This document shows, one piece after another, positions 1 through 13,398 of a DNA stretch of 50,818 bases (the stretch's first letter is position 1; each line of letters begins with the position of its first letter). The stretch is from Gammaproteobacteria bacterium (lineage in GTDB: Bacteria > Pseudomonadota > Gammaproteobacteria > UBA9214): assembly GCA_029860045.1 (NCBI GenBank), contig JAOUBY010000006.1, positions 1 to 50,818 of the forward strand. The letters are read 5' to 3'. Under the pieces are notes generated by a model. It was not told the origin of the DNA. It did not search any database and saw only the letters and a list, made by a program, of their open reading frames with translations. A program made the translations under genes and the position numbers.

Positions 1-1
1 C

Positions 2-940
<939 letters not shown>

Positions 941-960
941 TTATCGTCTGTTAGCTGCCA

Positions 961-991
961 GGGCCGCACGTGAGAACGTGCGGCCCTTTTT
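961..991 (+). terminator. Rho-independent terminator of icd
   Basis: A perfect 11-bp GC-rich stem (961-971 with 976-986), a GAGA tetraloop (972-975) and five T residues (987-991) lie 20 bases after the icd stop. This should end the icd transcript and separate it from clpSA. The rest of the 257-base gap to clpS shows no gene. A TAAAAT hexamer at 1141-1146 could be a -10 element for clpS, but no convincing -35 was seen. Confidence 0.92.
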
Positions 992-1197
992 GCAGTCCAA
1001 TCCCAACAGCGCGCGGGCCCTGTTTTTCAAGTTTCACCGGATTTTGCCGATGCAGAAGCCATTGGCCAGCCACCTCTTCCGGCAACATCAAGCATCGGTA
1101 TACCCCGCCATGCGGGCATGTATGCTCATGAAATAGGTGGTAAAATGTCCTGTAGTAGTATGAATCACAGGATTTTGACCAGGCAGGACCCGGGACC

Positions 1198-1518
1198 ATG
1201 AGTAGAGATCAGGAGCATCGCGGTGACGAAGGGCTGGCGCTTGAAGAAGCGAAGCCGGAACTCAAGGAACCGTCGATGTACAAGGTGTTTCTTCTGAACG
1301 ACGACTACACGCCGATGGAGTTTGTCGTCACCTTGCTGGAGAGTTTGTTTGGTATGGACCGCGAGAAGGCGACCCGCGTCATGCTAATGGTGCACAGTCA
1401 GGGCAGGGGGGTGTGCGGCATCTTTACCTATGAAATTGCCGAGACCAAGGTTGCCCAGGTCAACGAATATGCGCAACGTCATCAGCATCCATTGCTGTGC
1501 AGTATGGAAGAGGTCTAG
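1198..1518 (+). CDS. clpS: ATP-dependent Clp protease adaptor ClpS
   Basis: Cytosolic adaptor that recognises N-degron substrates (N-terminal Leu, Phe, Trp, Tyr) and hands them to ClpA. The 106-residue length is normal. The flexible N-terminus is followed by the family core: [12 protein letters not shown] supplies the Asn-Asp pair that binds the substrate amino group, and [16 protein letters not shown] supplies the conserved His. The ATG at 1198 follows GACCCGGGACC, a modest ribosome-binding region. clpA starts 27 bases downstream on the same strand, the usual arrangement. The aat gene, whose product creates ClpS substrates, is only 2.6 kb away on the other strand. Confidence 0.97.
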   Translation: MSRDQEHRGDEGLALEEAKPELKEPSMYKVFLLNDDYTPMEFVVTLLESLFGMDREKATRVMLMVHSQGRGVCGIFTYEIAETKVAQVNEYAQRHQHPLLCSMEEV

Positions 1519-1545
1519 CTGGCCAGGATTGTGTGAGGTACAGAC

Positions 1546-3804
1546 ATGCTGAGCAAGGAACTGGAATTTACATTGAACCTGGCCTTCAAGGAGGCCAGGG
1601 AGAAAAACCACGAGTTCATGACCGTGGAACACCTGCTCTATGCGCTGATTGGCAATCCCTCCGCTGCCGAGGTGCTGCGCGCCTGCGGCGGCAACCTCGA
1701 TCAACTCAAGCAGGAAGTCGGCAGCTTCCTTGACGAGACCACACCAAAGCTCTCACTCGATGACACGCGTGAAACCCAGCCGACACTGGGCTTCCAGCGT
1801 GTACTGCAACGTGCCGTGTTTCATGTGCAGTCATCCGACAAGAACGAGGTCACGGGCGCCAACGTGCTGGTTGCCATATTCAGTGAACAGGAATCCCAGG
1901 CCGTGTATTTCCTCAACAAGCTCGATATCACGCGCCTGGATATCATCAACTATATTTCGCACGGCATTTCCAAGGTCAACGACCAGTCCGAGGAAAGTCT
2001 CGACAGTCCCGCCGAGACAGAGGCCCCTGACACCAGTGCCAGGCAACCACTGGAAACGTTTGCAACCAACCTCAACGAAATGGCCGCGCAAGGCCGCATT
2101 GACCCACTCATAGGTCGACGCAACGAGATCCAGCGCACCGTCCAGATCCTCTGCCGTCGCCGCAAGAACAACCCGTTGTTTGTTGGCGAGGCCGGGGTCG
2201 GCAAAACGGCTCTCGCGGAAGGGCTGGCGCGCATGATTGTTGAAGGCGATGTGCCGGAAATCCTGCTCAACAGCACCATTTATTCACTGGACCTGGGCTC
2301 GCTGGTTGCCGGCACCAAGTACCGCGGCGATTTCGAGAAGCGTTTCAAGGCGGTGCTGGCACAAGTGCGTAAGGAGCCCGGCGCCATCCTGTTTATCGAT
2401 GAAATTCACACCATGATCGGTGCCGGCGCAGCCTCCGGAGGTGTCATGGATGCCTCGAATCTGATGAAACCGATGCTGGCCTCGGGTGAGCTGAAGTGCA
2501 TCGGCTCGACCACCTACCAGGAATATCGCGGCATTTTCGAGAAAGACCATGCCCTGTCACGCCGCTTCCAGAAAGTGGATGTCACCGAGCCCTCGGTCGA
2601 GGAAACCATCACCATCCTGAAGGGCCTCAAGTCGCGCTTTGAAGAACATCACAAGATCAAGTACTCGATGAATGCACTACGCAGTGCAGCCGAGTTGGCC
2701 GACCGCTATATCAATGACCGCCACCTGCCGGACAAGGCCGTCGACGTCATTGATGAGGCCGGGGCCTCCCAAAGTCTGCGCCCGCCGTCGCGTCGCAAGA
2801 AGACCGTCGGCGTCAGTGATATCGAGAAGGTCATTGCACTGATGACACGGATACCGGAGAAATCGGTGTCGGCCTCTGACAAGGAAACCCTGCGCAACCT
2901 GGAGCGCGACCTGAAAATGGTCGTCTACGGTCAGGATCTTGCCATCGATACACTGGCCACCTCAATCAAGATGTCACGCTCGGGGCTGGGCAATGAAGTA
3001 CGCCCGATTGGCTCGTTCCTGTTTGCTGGTCCAACCGGTGTCGGCAAGACCGAGGTTACCCGGCAGATGGCCCGCATCATGGGCGTGGAGCTGGTGCGTT
3101 TTGATATGTCCGAGTACATGGAGCGGCATACCGTGTCGCGCCTGATCGGTGCGCCACCGGGCTATGTCGGCTATGACCAGGGTGGACTGCTTACCGAGGC
3201 AATCTCAAAGAACCCGCACGTGGTGTTGCTGCTTGATGAAATCGAGAAGGCACACCCGGATGTTTTCAACCTGCTGCTGCAGGTGATGGACCACGGCACG
3301 TTGACCGATAACAATGGCCGCAAGGCGGACTTCCGCAACGTCATCCTGGTAATGACGACCAATGCAGGCGCCCACGAAATGAGCAGGCCCTCGATCGGTT
3401 TCAAGCATCAGGATCATTCATCCGACGCCATGGAGGCGGTTAACAAACTGTTCACCCCGGAATTCCGCAACCGGCTCGATGCCATCGTGCAATTCAAGGC
3501 GCTTGACCCGACCGTCATCGTGCAGGTGGTCGACAAGTTTATCTTCGAGCTGGAGGCCCAGTTACAGGAACAGCAGGTCAGCGTCGAGGTCGATGAGGGA
3601 GCGCGCCTGTGGCTGGCCGAACACGGTTATGATCCCAAGATGGGTGCACGTCCGATGGCGCGGTTGATTCAGCAGCGCATCAAGAAACCGCTTGCCGAGG
3701 AACTGTTGTTCGGCAAGCTGGAGCGGGGCGGACACCTGGTAATTCGCCTTGAAGACGGCGAACTGGCATTTGATATCGAGAGTAAGGCAATCACTGTCAG
3801 CTGA
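1546..3804 (+). CDS. clpA: ATP-dependent Clp protease ATP-binding subunit ClpA
   Basis: AAA+ unfoldase that partners ClpP and ClpS. The 752 residues match the usual ClpA length. In order: Clp N-domain (about 1-145, where ClpS binds), D1 ATPase with Walker A GEAGVGKT (about 214-221) and Walker B ILFIDEIHT, then D2 with Walker A GPTGVGKT (about 495-502) and Walker B VVLLLDEIEKAHP. There is no long ClpB-type middle domain, which separates it from ClpB. The ClpP-docking loop reads IGF (about 616-618) where E. coli ClpA has IGL; IGF is the ClpX-type spelling and should still dock. It converges with infA, with only 26 bases between the stops. Confidence 0.97.
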   Translation: MLSKELEFTLNLAFKEAREKNHEFMTVEHLLYALIGNPSAAEVLRACGGNLDQLKQEVGSFLDETTPKLSLDDTRETQPTLGFQRVLQRAVFHVQSSDKNEVTGANVLVAIFSEQESQAVYFLNKLDITRLDIINYISHGISKVNDQSEESLDSPAETEAPDTSARQPLETFATNLNEMAAQGRIDPLIGRRNEIQRTVQILCRRRKNNPLFVGEAGVGKTALAEGLARMIVEGDVPEILLNSTIYSLDLGSLVAGTKYRGDFEKRFKAVLAQVRKEPGAILFIDEIHTMIGAGAASGGVMDASNLMKPMLASGELKCIGSTTYQEYRGIFEKDHALSRRFQKVDVTEPSVEETITILKGLKSRFEEHHKIKYSMNALRSAAELADRYINDRHLPDKAVDVIDEAGASQSLRPPSRRKKTVGVSDIEKVIALMTRIPEKSVSASDKETLRNLERDLKMVVYGQDLAIDTLATSIKMSRSGLGNEVRPIGSFLFAGPTGVGKTEVTRQMARIMGVELVRFDMSEYMERHTVSRLIGAPPGYVGYDQGGLLTEAISKNPHVVLLLDEIEKAHPDVFNLLLQVMDHGTLTDNNGRKADFRNVILVMTTNAGAHEMSRPSIGFKHQDHSSDAMEAVNKLFTPEFRNRLDAIVQFKALDPTVIVQVVDKFIFELEAQLQEQQVSVEVDEGARLWLAEHGYDPKMGARPMARLIQQRIKKPLAEELLFGKLERGGHLVIRLEDGELAFDIESKAITVS

Positions 3805-3830
3805 CGCCAGCCGGACACAGGATGGCAGGC

Positions 3831-4049
3831 CTAGCGTGCGCGATAGGTAATGCGACCCTTGCTCAGGTCATAGGGTGTCAACTCGACGGTAACCTTGTCG
3901 CCCCTGAGAATACGGATATAGTGCTTGCGCATCTTTCCCGAGATATGCGCGGTCACCACGTGACCGTTTTCCAGCTCAACCCTGAACATGGTGTTTGGAA
4001 GGGTCTCAACCACGGTCCCTTCCATTTCGATGTGCTCTTCTTTTGCCAT
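3831..4049 (-). CDS. infA: Translation initiation factor IF-1
   Basis: Small OB-fold protein that binds the 30S A site and aids initiation together with IF-2 and IF-3. The 72-residue product, beginning [20 protein letters not shown] and containing [19 protein letters not shown], is the canonical IF-1 sequence and length. A longer reading frame exists upstream, but the start at 4049 is preceded by AAAGGA and gives the exact family length. A -10 consensus lies upstream (4083-4088), so it is probably transcribed independently of aat. In many gammaproteobacteria the bpt/ate aminoacyl-transferase gene lies between aat and infA; it is absent here. Confidence 0.97.
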   Translation of the reverse strand: MAKEEHIEMEGTVVETLPNTMFRVELENGHVVTAHISGKMRKHYIRILRGDKVTVELTPYDLSKGRITYRAR

Positions 4050-4082
4050 AAATCCTTTAGCGCCTAGATGACTAAGCCGGGC

Positions 4083-4088
4083 ATTATA
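4083..4088 (-). promoter_or_regulatory. Probable -10 element of the infA promoter
   Basis: Read on the minus strand this is a perfect TATAAT, placed so that transcription would start about 27 bases before the infA ATG. The matching -35 region falls near the end of aat and is weak (no good TTGACA match), so the promoter may be non-optimal or activator-helped. Confidence 0.5.
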
Positions 4089-4115
4089 CCGAAATAATCC
4101 CGCAGTCATATCCCG

Positions 4116-4832
4116 TCATGATTCAAATACCCAGCGCACATGCCCGGGCGGACTGTCACAGTGCCTGTTCAGCATGCCGACAAACTCAGCGCGCGCAATA
4201 GCAGACGCCCCCAGGCTGGCAAGATGGTTTGTGTGTACCTGGCAGTCAACCAGCGGGTAACCCCAGCTCTGCAGCTGCTCGACAAGTCGCACGAAGGCCA
4301 CCTTGGAGGCGTCAGGAACCGTGGTAAACATTGATTCTCCGAAGAAAATACGTCCGATCGCCACCCCGTAGAGCCCGCCCACCAGCTCATCACCCAGCCA
4401 GCATTCAACAGAATGCGCATGGCCCTCATGGTGCAGTCGCAGGTAGGCGGCACGCATTTCATCGGTAATCCAGGTGCCGGCCTGGCCGCGTCGCGGCGCG
4501 GCGCACTGCGCGATTACCGCTGAAAAATCCCGATCCATCGTCACCCTGAAGCGATCCCTGCGCAGGACCCGGGCCAGGCTGCGCGAGATATTCAGCTGTT
4601 CCGGAAACAGCACCAGGCGCGGATCCGGTGACCACCACAGGATCGGCTGGTCAGGACCGTACCAGGGAAAGATGCCACTCCGGTAGGCAAGCAACAGCCG
4701 TTCACTGCAGAGATCGCCACCCAGCGCTAGCAGGCCGTCCGGTTCGCGCAGGGCATGTTCGACAGCAGGGAAACGGATTTCCGTATCCTCGGGATCGATC
4801 CAGTAGGGCCCCGTGTCATTCAGACGATACAT
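4116..4832 (-). CDS. aat: Leucyl/phenylalanyl-tRNA--protein transferase Aat
   Basis: Transfers Leu or Phe from aminoacyl-tRNA to proteins with N-terminal Arg or Lys, turning them into ClpS-ClpAP substrates. It contains the family signatures [18 protein letters not shown] near the N-terminus, [17 protein letters not shown] in the centre, and [16 protein letters not shown] near the C-terminus. Starting at the ATG at 4832 (MYRLND) gives 238 residues, close to E. coli's 234. A further 14 upstream codons are open but overlap the preceding gene's end and are less likely. It lies 19 bases after the end of the FemAB-like gene, probably in the trxB transcript. Confidence 0.95.
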   Translation of the reverse strand: MYRLNDTGPYWIDPEDTEIRFPAVEHALREPDGLLALGGDLCSERLLLAYRSGIFPWYGPDQPILWWSPDPRLVLFPEQLNISRSLARVLRRDRFRVTMDRDFSAVIAQCAAPRRGQAGTWITDEMRAAYLRLHHEGHAHSVECWLGDELVGGLYGVAIGRIFFGESMFTTVPDASKVAFVRLVEQLQSWGYPLVDCQVHTNHLASLGASAIARAEFVGMLNRHCDSPPGHVRWVFES

Positions 4833-4851
4833 GGCTTCTGTGTCGCACCGT

Positions 4852-6002
4852 TCAGCGCTGCGCATCCTCCTCATGCCTGAAGGGCGAAGTACCCTGCAGA
4901 TCGTCGTGATAATCCACCATCATGTCATGTTCCTGCACCAGGTAACGCCGGATCGCTGCGCTGAACTGCTCATTCACGACCTGGTGTGCCGACCAGGTAA
5001 AGGTCGGCAGGAAGCCACGACTGATCTTGTGCTCACCCTGCGCGCCTGGCTCAAACAGCTGCAGTCCGTGTTCAATCGCGTATTCGATGCCTTGATAATA
5101 GCAGGCCTCGAAGTGCAGGCTGTGGTAATCATTCTGGCAGCCCCAGTGACGGCCATACAGGGCATCGTCACCGCGCAGCATGATGGCACCAGCGACCGGT
5201 TGTTCATCGAGCTGTGCGAATACCAGCACAACCTGTTGCCCCATGGTGCGGCTGATCTCACGAAAGAATGCCAGCGACAGGGTCGGGACACCGGATTTCC
5301 TGGTAAACGTGGAGGTGTAGAAAGCATGCATGGCCTGCCACTGTTCCGCAGTGGCATCCATCCCATGCACGATCTTCATGCAAATCCCGGCTTCCTGTAC
5401 ATGACGGCGTTCACGGCGAATCTTCTTGCGTTTGCGTGAGCTCAACCGGGACAGGAAATCGTCGAACGAGCTGTAGTTATCGTTGTGCCAGTGGAAATGA
5501 CAGCTGGTACGGCGCATGAGTCCCTTGCCCTGCAGAAATTCTGTGTCGGCAGGGCTGGTAAACAGCCAATGCAGGGAAGAAGCGCGGGTAGTTTCCAGCT
5601 GCTCCAGTGCCGCCGCAACCAGTCGCCCGGCCACCTGCTCATGGTCCGCATCCGGCGCCACCAGGATGCGTGAACCGGTTACCGGGGTATAGGGAATGGC
5701 GGATACCAGCTTTGGGTAGTAGGCAAGTCCGGCACGCTGATAGGCGTCCGCCCAGGCCCAGTCAAACACGAACTCGCCATGGAGTTGTTTTTCAGGTACA
5801 GCGGCACGACGCCACACAGGCGATCGTCCTCGTCATAGGCAGCCAGGTGACGGGGCAACCAGCCATAGGCCTCACCGACACAGTTGTGGCGCTCCAGCGC
5901 GACCAGGAATTCATGGCGCAGAAACGGGTGTCCGGTACCGCTTACCCGGTTCCAGGCGGTGGCCGGGATGGATTCAAGCTGGTTGATAACTTCGATACGC
6001 AC
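4852..6002 (-). pseudogene. FemAB-like/GNAT (DUF482, PF04339) protein interrupted by a one-base frameshift
   Basis: Two overlapping frames make up one family member of about 380 residues. The first (from 6002) encodes MRIEVINQLESIP through GVVPLYLKNNS. The second, in another frame, continues with HGEFVFDWAWADAYQRAG, then PYTPVTG, a basic SRKRKKIRRER helix, and LFEPGAQGEHKISRGF near the C-terminus. In intact relatives these join as one protein (YLK..S.GEFVFDWAWADAY). Adding one base between about 5779 and 5793 restores it; a T5 run at 5788-5792 is the obvious slippage site. It lies between trxB and aat, a conserved spot for this family. Function is uncharacterised; the fold suggests aminoacyl or acyl transfer. 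It may be a true pseudogene or a sequencing error, and both halves otherwise look intact. Confidence 0.85.
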
Positions 6003-6038
6003 AGCAATTTCCGGCTGGCGCGGTGCAGCGTCCCCGCC

Positions 6039-8249
<2,211 letters not shown>

Positions 8250-8309
8250 TGGGTAAAAAAACGAATAGAATCCATCGATTGGCGATACAAGCTGCGAAAG
8301 AAGGTTATT

Positions 8310-10622
8310 ATGGCTCAGGCTCGGCGTAAAAAAGCAGACACTGCAAAACTCACGCACCATGTCACACGCGGGCTACGTGAGGGCGCGCTGCTCATCCTGG
8401 GTGCAATCGCTATCTTTCTGCTGGTGTCACTGGTGAGCTATTACCCGGGCGACCCCGGCTGGTCCAGTAGCGGCGCGGTCAACCACATCAACAACGCCGG
8501 CGGCCTGGTCGGCGCGTGGCTGGCCGATGTACTGCTCTACCTGCTGGGCATTCTGGCCTACCTGTTTCCCGTCATGATCGGTTACAGCGGCTGGCTGGTG
8601 TATCGCGGCCATTCACCGACCGGCGGTATCGATCTGCATGTACTGGCCGTACGCTGGTCCGGTTTCCTGATGACCGTCGGTGCAGGCTGCGGCCTGGCAT
8701 CACTGGAGTCCGGCACCGGTAACAGCGGTCTGCCGGCAGGGGCCGGCGGTGTACTCGGCAACGTCATCGGCAATGGCCTGGTCGAGGTAGTTAGCCCAAT
8801 CGGTGCCACACTGTTCCTGCTGGCATTGTTCCTGGCCGGCGCAACCCTGTTTACCGGCATCTCCTGGCTGGTGGTCATGGATTTCATCGGCAAGTACACA
8901 CTGGTGGCCAGTGAATACCTGTATGCGATGGCCGAACAGGTTCCCGAACAAATTGCCGCCCGCCGTGCCCGCACCGAGCGCAAGGAAGTGATCGAGACGG
9001 CACAGAAAAAGATAGCCAGGCGCAAACCGGTACGCATTGAACCGGTGCTGACCAAACCAAAAACCAGTGACCGCAAGGAACGTGAGCGCCAGGTGCCGTT
9101 GTTCGATCCACCTACGAACACCGAACTGCCGCCGCTGGCATTACTGGATGAGCCGCGCGAGGCCGAGGCCGGTTATTCAGAATCGGCACTGGAGGCCATG
9201 TCACGACTGGTGGAAATGAAACTGCTCGACTTCAATATCGAGGTCGAAGTGGTTGCGGTCAATCCCGGACCGGTCATCACCCGTTTCGAGCTGGACCTCG
9301 GGCCGGGCGTAAAGGTCAGCCAGATCAGCAACCTCGCCAAGGACATCGCACGCGCGCTGTCGGCCATCAGCGTGCGCGTCGTGGAAGTCATTCCCGGCAA
9401 GTCCGTGATCGGCCTGGAGATCCCCAACGAGAATCGCGCCATCATCAGCCTGAGTGAAATACTCAACACGCGTGAATACGATGAATCCGCCTCGCCACTG
9501 ACACTGGCGCTGGGCAAGGACATCAGCGGTGTACCGGTAGTGGTAGATCTTGCCAGGATGCCGCACCTGCTGGTAGCCGGCACCACCGGTTCAGGCAAGT
9601 CCGTGGGCATCAATGCGATGGTGCTGAGCCTGCTCTACAAGACACTGCCGAAAGACGTGCGGCTGATCATGATCGATCCGAAGATGCTCGAGCTGTCGGT
9701 CTACGAGGGCATCCCGCACCTGCTGACACCGGTGGTCACCGACATGAACGAGGCCGCCAACGCACTGCGCTGGGCCGTCGGTGAAATGGAACGCCGCTAC
9801 CGGCTGATGGCGTCACTCGGCGTACGCAACATCGGCAACTACAACCGCAAGGTCAAAGAGGCCATCGACGCCGGTACACCGATCCCCGACCCGCTGTTCA
9901 AGCCGGAGGAGGCACTTGAAGGCACTGAACATCCGACCCTGACGCAGTTGCCGTTTATCGTCATTATCATCGACGAGCTTGCCGACATGATGATGGTGGT
10001 CGGCAAGAAGGTCGAGGAACTGATTGCCCGGCTGGCGCAAAAGGCGCGTGCCTCCGGCGTGCACCTGATCCTTGCCACGCAGCGTCCCTCGGTGGATGTG
10101 ATCACCGGGCTGATCAAGGCGAATATCCCGACCCGTATTGCCTTCCAGGTCTCGTCCAAGATCGACTCGCGCACCATCCTCGACCAGATGGGTGCGGAGC
10201 AACTGCTCGGCCACGGTGACATGCTGTATGTCCCGCCGGGCACCAGCGTGCCGGTGCGTGTGCATGGCGCGTTCGTCTCCGACCAGGAAGTGCATAAAGT
10301 CACCGCACACCTCAAGGGCCGCTCCGATCCGGAATACATGACCGAGATACTGGAGGTGTCGAACGAGCCGGTCCCCGGGCTGTCACCTGCCAATGGGGGT
10401 GGCGACGGGGATGACACCGAATCCGATCCGCTCTACGACCAGGCCGTCATGATCGTCACCCAGAGCCGCAAGGCATCCATCTCGGGCGTGCAGCGCCGGC
10501 TCAAGATCGGCTACAACCGTGCCGCACGCATGATTGAACACATGGAGGAAACCGGTGTCGTAGGTCCCATGGAGACCAACGGCAGTCGCGAGGTGCTGGC
10601 ACCGCCACCGCACGACGCATGA
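8310..10622 (+). CDS. ftsK: DNA translocase FtsK
   Basis: Septal DNA pump that clears chromosome dimers and activates XerCD at dif. The 770 residues comprise an N-terminal membrane domain with about four to five hydrophobic segments (about 25-200), a short basic linker, and the beta/alpha motor with Walker [14 protein letters not shown] (about 423-435) and Walker [14 protein letters not shown]. The C-terminal winged-helix gamma domain ([20 protein letters not shown] onward) reads KOPS sites. The linker is much shorter than E. coli FtsK's (1329 residues in total), as in most non-enteric bacteria. The stop overlaps the lolA start by 4 bases (ATGA), so the two are translationally coupled. Confidence 0.97.
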   Translation: MAQARRKKADTAKLTHHVTRGLREGALLILGAIAIFLLVSLVSYYPGDPGWSSSGAVNHINNAGGLVGAWLADVLLYLLGILAYLFPVMIGYSGWLVYRGHSPTGGIDLHVLAVRWSGFLMTVGAGCGLASLESGTGNSGLPAGAGGVLGNVIGNGLVEVVSPIGATLFLLALFLAGATLFTGISWLVVMDFIGKYTLVASEYLYAMAEQVPEQIAARRARTERKEVIETAQKKIARRKPVRIEPVLTKPKTSDRKERERQVPLFDPPTNTELPPLALLDEPREAEAGYSESALEAMSRLVEMKLLDFNIEVEVVAVNPGPVITRFELDLGPGVKVSQISNLAKDIARALSAISVRVVEVIPGKSVIGLEIPNENRAIISLSEILNTREYDESASPLTLALGKDISGVPVVVDLARMPHLLVAGTTGSGKSVGINAMVLSLLYKTLPKDVRLIMIDPKMLELSVYEGIPHLLTPVVTDMNEAANALRWAVGEMERRYRLMASLGVRNIGNYNRKVKEAIDAGTPIPDPLFKPEEALEGTEHPTLTQLPFIVIIIDELADMMMVVGKKVEELIARLAQKARASGVHLILATQRPSVDVITGLIKANIPTRIAFQVSSKIDSRTILDQMGAEQLLGHGDMLYVPPGTSVPVRVHGAFVSDQEVHKVTAHLKGRSDPEYMTEILEVSNEPVPGLSPANGGGDGDDTESDPLYDQAVMIVTQSRKASISGVQRRLKIGYNRAARMIEHMEETGVVGPMETNGSREVLAPPPHDA

Positions 10623-11242
10623 CAAAACACTCACTGACCATGCCGTGCGCCGGCCTGCTGATGCTGTTGATTGGCATGGGCCTGCACGCACAACCAATAC
10701 CTGCCTATGTGCAGGACTTCTTCGATGACCTGACTACACTGCAGGCTGATTTCGATCAGCAGGTGACTGATGCCAACAACCGGCCGATACAGTCATCGCA
10801 GGGCAAGATGTGGATCATGCGCCCGGGGCGTTTCCGCTGGAATTACCTCACCCCCTACAAACAGCAACTGGTCGCCGACGGCGAACGCCTGTGGTCCTGG
10901 GACGAGGACCTGGAACAGGTCACCGTGCAACAGGCCGGGGATGTGCTCACGGCGACCCCGGCCATGCTGCTTGGCGGCGGCAAGCCGCTGACGGAAGTAT
11001 TCAGCATCGAAGAGATCGGCACACTCACCGTGTTACTCACCCCGAAGACCGATGACAGCAACATCGATGCCCTGAGGCTGGTCTTCTCCGGTGACCAGCT
11101 GACACAGATCGTCGCACACGACAGCTTCGGCAATATCACGCAATTCAACTTCACCAACATGCAACGCAATCTGCAGCTGGCGCCCGACCTGTTTCGCTTT
11201 GTGCCACCAGCCGGCGCCGACGTGGTCGGGGATACGCAGTAA
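10619..11242 (+). CDS. lolA: Outer-membrane lipoprotein carrier protein LolA
   Basis: Periplasmic chaperone that ferries lipoproteins from the LolCDE complex to LolB. The 207-residue precursor begins with a Sec signal peptide (positive TKH, then a hydrophobic segment [15 protein letters not shown]). The mature part has family features: [27 protein letters not shown] and [15 protein letters not shown]. Its ATG overlaps the ftsK stop. The order ftsK-lolA-rarA is conserved across gammaproteobacteria and supports the call. Confidence 0.95.
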   Translation: MTKHSLTMPCAGLLMLLIGMGLHAQPIPAYVQDFFDDLTTLQADFDQQVTDANNRPIQSSQGKMWIMRPGRFRWNYLTPYKQQLVADGERLWSWDEDLEQVTVQQAGDVLTATPAMLLGGGKPLTEVFSIEEIGTLTVLLTPKTDDSNIDALRLVFSGDQLTQIVAHDSFGNITQFNFTNMQRNLQLAPDLFRFVPPAGADVVGDTQ

Positions 11243-11252
11243 TCCGTTTTTC

Positions 11253-12578
11253 ATGACGCCCGCCAGTGAACCGTACCGGCCCCTGGCCGATCGCATGCGC
11301 CCACGCACACTGGCGGCCTGCGCCGGCCAGCCGCACATCCTGGGTGACGACAAACCACTGCGTCGCGCCATCGAGGAAGGCAAGCTGCACTCCATGGTGC
11401 TGTGGGGACCGCCCGGCACCGGCAAAACCACGCTGGCCCGCCTGCTGGCCGAACAGACCCATGCCGAGTTCCTGACACTGTCCGCGGTACTGGCCGGCGT
11501 CAAGGATATCCGCAACGCGGTAGCCGCCGCTCAGCAAATACGTGAACTGGAAGGCCGCCAGACCATACTGTTCATCGATGAAGCGCATCGCTTCAACAAG
11601 TCGCAACAGGACGCGTTCCTGCCTTACGTGGAAGACGGCACGGTGATTTTTATCGGCGCCACCACGGAGAATCCGTCATTCGAGCTGAACAGCGCGTTAC
11701 TGTCACGCGCACGCACCTATGTACTGAAACGACTGGAGCCCGACGCATTGCGTCGCATACTGGATGCAGCGCTGGTTGATGTTGAGCACGGCCTGGGTAA
11801 ACAGGCCCTGTCGATTCCAGACTCCCTGCTGGAGCGGCTGGCGGTCGCCGCCGATGGCGATGCCCGTCGCGCGCTGAACCTGCTGGAGATCGCCGCTGAC
11901 TTTGCCGAGGAGCAGGACGGCCGGCAGGTTATTCCCGAGGAACTATTCAACGAGGTCATCAGCGGCGGTAGCCGGCGCTTCGACAAGGGTGGCGATGACT
12001 TCTACGACCAGATCTCTGCGCTACACAAATCGGTGCGCGGGTCGTCCCCCGATGCCGCACTGTACTGGCTGGTGCGCATGCTGGATGGCGGCTGTGATCC
12101 GCGCTACATCGCACGGCGCGTGGTGCGCATGGCCTCGGAAGACATCGGCAACGCCGACCCGCGCGCACTGACACTGTGCCTGAATGCCTGGGACATACAG
12201 GAACGCCTCGGCAGTCCGGAAGGTGAACTGGCACTGGCGCAGGCAGTGATCTATCTGGCCTGTGCCGCCAAGAGCAATGCCGTCTACAAGGCATACAACG
12301 CGGCGCGTGGTGCGATCGGCAAGACCGGTTCGCTGGAAGTCCCGGTACACCTGCGTAACGCACCCACCCGGCTCATGAAGGAACTCGGCTACGGCAAGGC
12401 CTATCGCTACGCCCATGACGAACCGGAAGCGTATGCGGCCGGTGAAGACTATTTCCCGGGGGGCATGGGCCAGCCGAACTACTACCAGCCAGTGCCACGC
12501 GGACTGGAGATCAAGATTGCCGAGAAACTCGCGCACCTGCGAGAACTGGACCGCAAGCACACAGACAAACAGTCGTAG
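11253..12578 (+). CDS. rarA: Replication-associated recombination protein A (RarA/MgsA), AAA+ ATPase
   Basis: Clamp-loader-like ATPase acting at stalled replication forks. It has PLADRMRPRTLAACAGQ at the N-terminus, Walker A GPPGTGKTT (about 51-59), Walker B ILFIDEAHRFNKSQQD, and sensor-1 IFIGATTENPSFELN. The C-terminal tetramerisation half has AVIYLACAAKSNAVY and HLRNAPTRLMKELGYGK. The start is ATG 11253 (441 residues), ten bases after the lolA stop; an earlier in-frame ATG at 11199 lies inside lolA and adds non-family sequence. Its stop codon lies inside a 24-bp inverted repeat. Confidence 0.96.
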   Translation: MTPASEPYRPLADRMRPRTLAACAGQPHILGDDKPLRRAIEEGKLHSMVLWGPPGTGKTTLARLLAEQTHAEFLTLSAVLAGVKDIRNAVAAAQQIRELEGRQTILFIDEAHRFNKSQQDAFLPYVEDGTVIFIGATTENPSFELNSALLSRARTYVLKRLEPDALRRILDAALVDVEHGLGKQALSIPDSLLERLAVAADGDARRALNLLEIAADFAEEQDGRQVIPEELFNEVISGGSRRFDKGGDDFYDQISALHKSVRGSSPDAALYWLVRMLDGGCDPRYIARRVVRMASEDIGNADPRALTLCLNAWDIQERLGSPEGELALAQAVIYLACAAKSNAVYKAYNAARGAIGKTGSLEVPVHLRNAPTRLMKELGYGKAYRYAHDEPEAYAAGEDYFPGGMGQPNYYQPVPRGLEIKIAEKLAHLRELDRKHTDKQS

Positions 12579-12642
12579 GAGCGCCTTGCAGGCGCGATAG
12601 ATTTACCTGCGAATCAAAATCGCGCCTGCAAGGCGCTCCTAC
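12575..12642. repeat. Perfect 24-bp inverted repeat (REP/REPIN-like hairpin) at the end of rarA
   Basis: The left arm 12575-12598 and right arm 12619-12642 are exact reverse complements (24 of 24), separated by a 20-base spacer. The arms begin GTAGGAGCGCC, the style of repeat dispersed in intergenic spaces of many pseudomonad-like genomes. The rarA stop (TAG, 12576-12578) is inside the left arm. No T tract follows, so it is not a classic terminator, though as RNA it would form a very stable hairpin between rarA and crcB. No other copy was recognised in this window. Confidence 0.9.
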
Positions 12643-12708
12643 GGTGGCTGAAACAACATTATGCGGTTGCGTGGTGTACCATTACCGCATGGATCACAGG
12701 GCGAAACC

Positions 12709-13079
<371 letters not shown>

Positions 13080-13083
<4 letters not shown>

Positions 13084-13385
13084 AAAAACTCGACGTCGTA
13101 TTTGTGCGTATCTACCTGACTGAAGGTGAAGGCCGTATGGAAGGTCTGCTGGAGCGTCTGCATGACGAAGAAAAGGTGCAGGGTGTCACGGTGTTTCGCG
13201 GTATCAGTGGTTTCGGCAGTTCCGGCAAGCTGCACTCGTCAACGCTGCTGGACATGTCGCTGGATCTGCCGCTGGTGGTTGAATTTTTCGATGTGCCGCA
13301 GAAGGTCAGCAGCATCCTGGAGCATATCCGCAGCGACATCAAACCCGGGCATATCGTTAGCTGGCCGGCAACACTGGTAGTTTAG
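13080..13385 (+). CDS. DUF190 (PII-like) protein
   Basis: A 101-residue cytosolic protein of the DUF190 family, whose members have a ferredoxin-like PII fold. Seen: KLDVVFVRIYLTEGEGR at the start, the VQGVTVFRGISGFGSSG loop typical of the family, and LPLVVEFFDVP. It is translationally coupled to crcB by a 4-bp overlap, a pairing found in many bacteria, which suggests a regulatory or accessory role in fluoride resistance. That role is inference; the family is biochemically undefined. Confidence 0.88.
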
Positions 13386-13398
13386 GGAACCTCCCGTC

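Noticed and set aside
951-1199. 82-codon minus-strand ORF between icd and clpS
   Set aside because: It covers the icd terminator hairpin and has no family resemblance.
12643-12708. Possible fluoride riboswitch upstream of crcB
   Set aside because: The short gap lacks the conserved crcB-motif core; only the GC-rich inverted repeat and a plain leader are visible.
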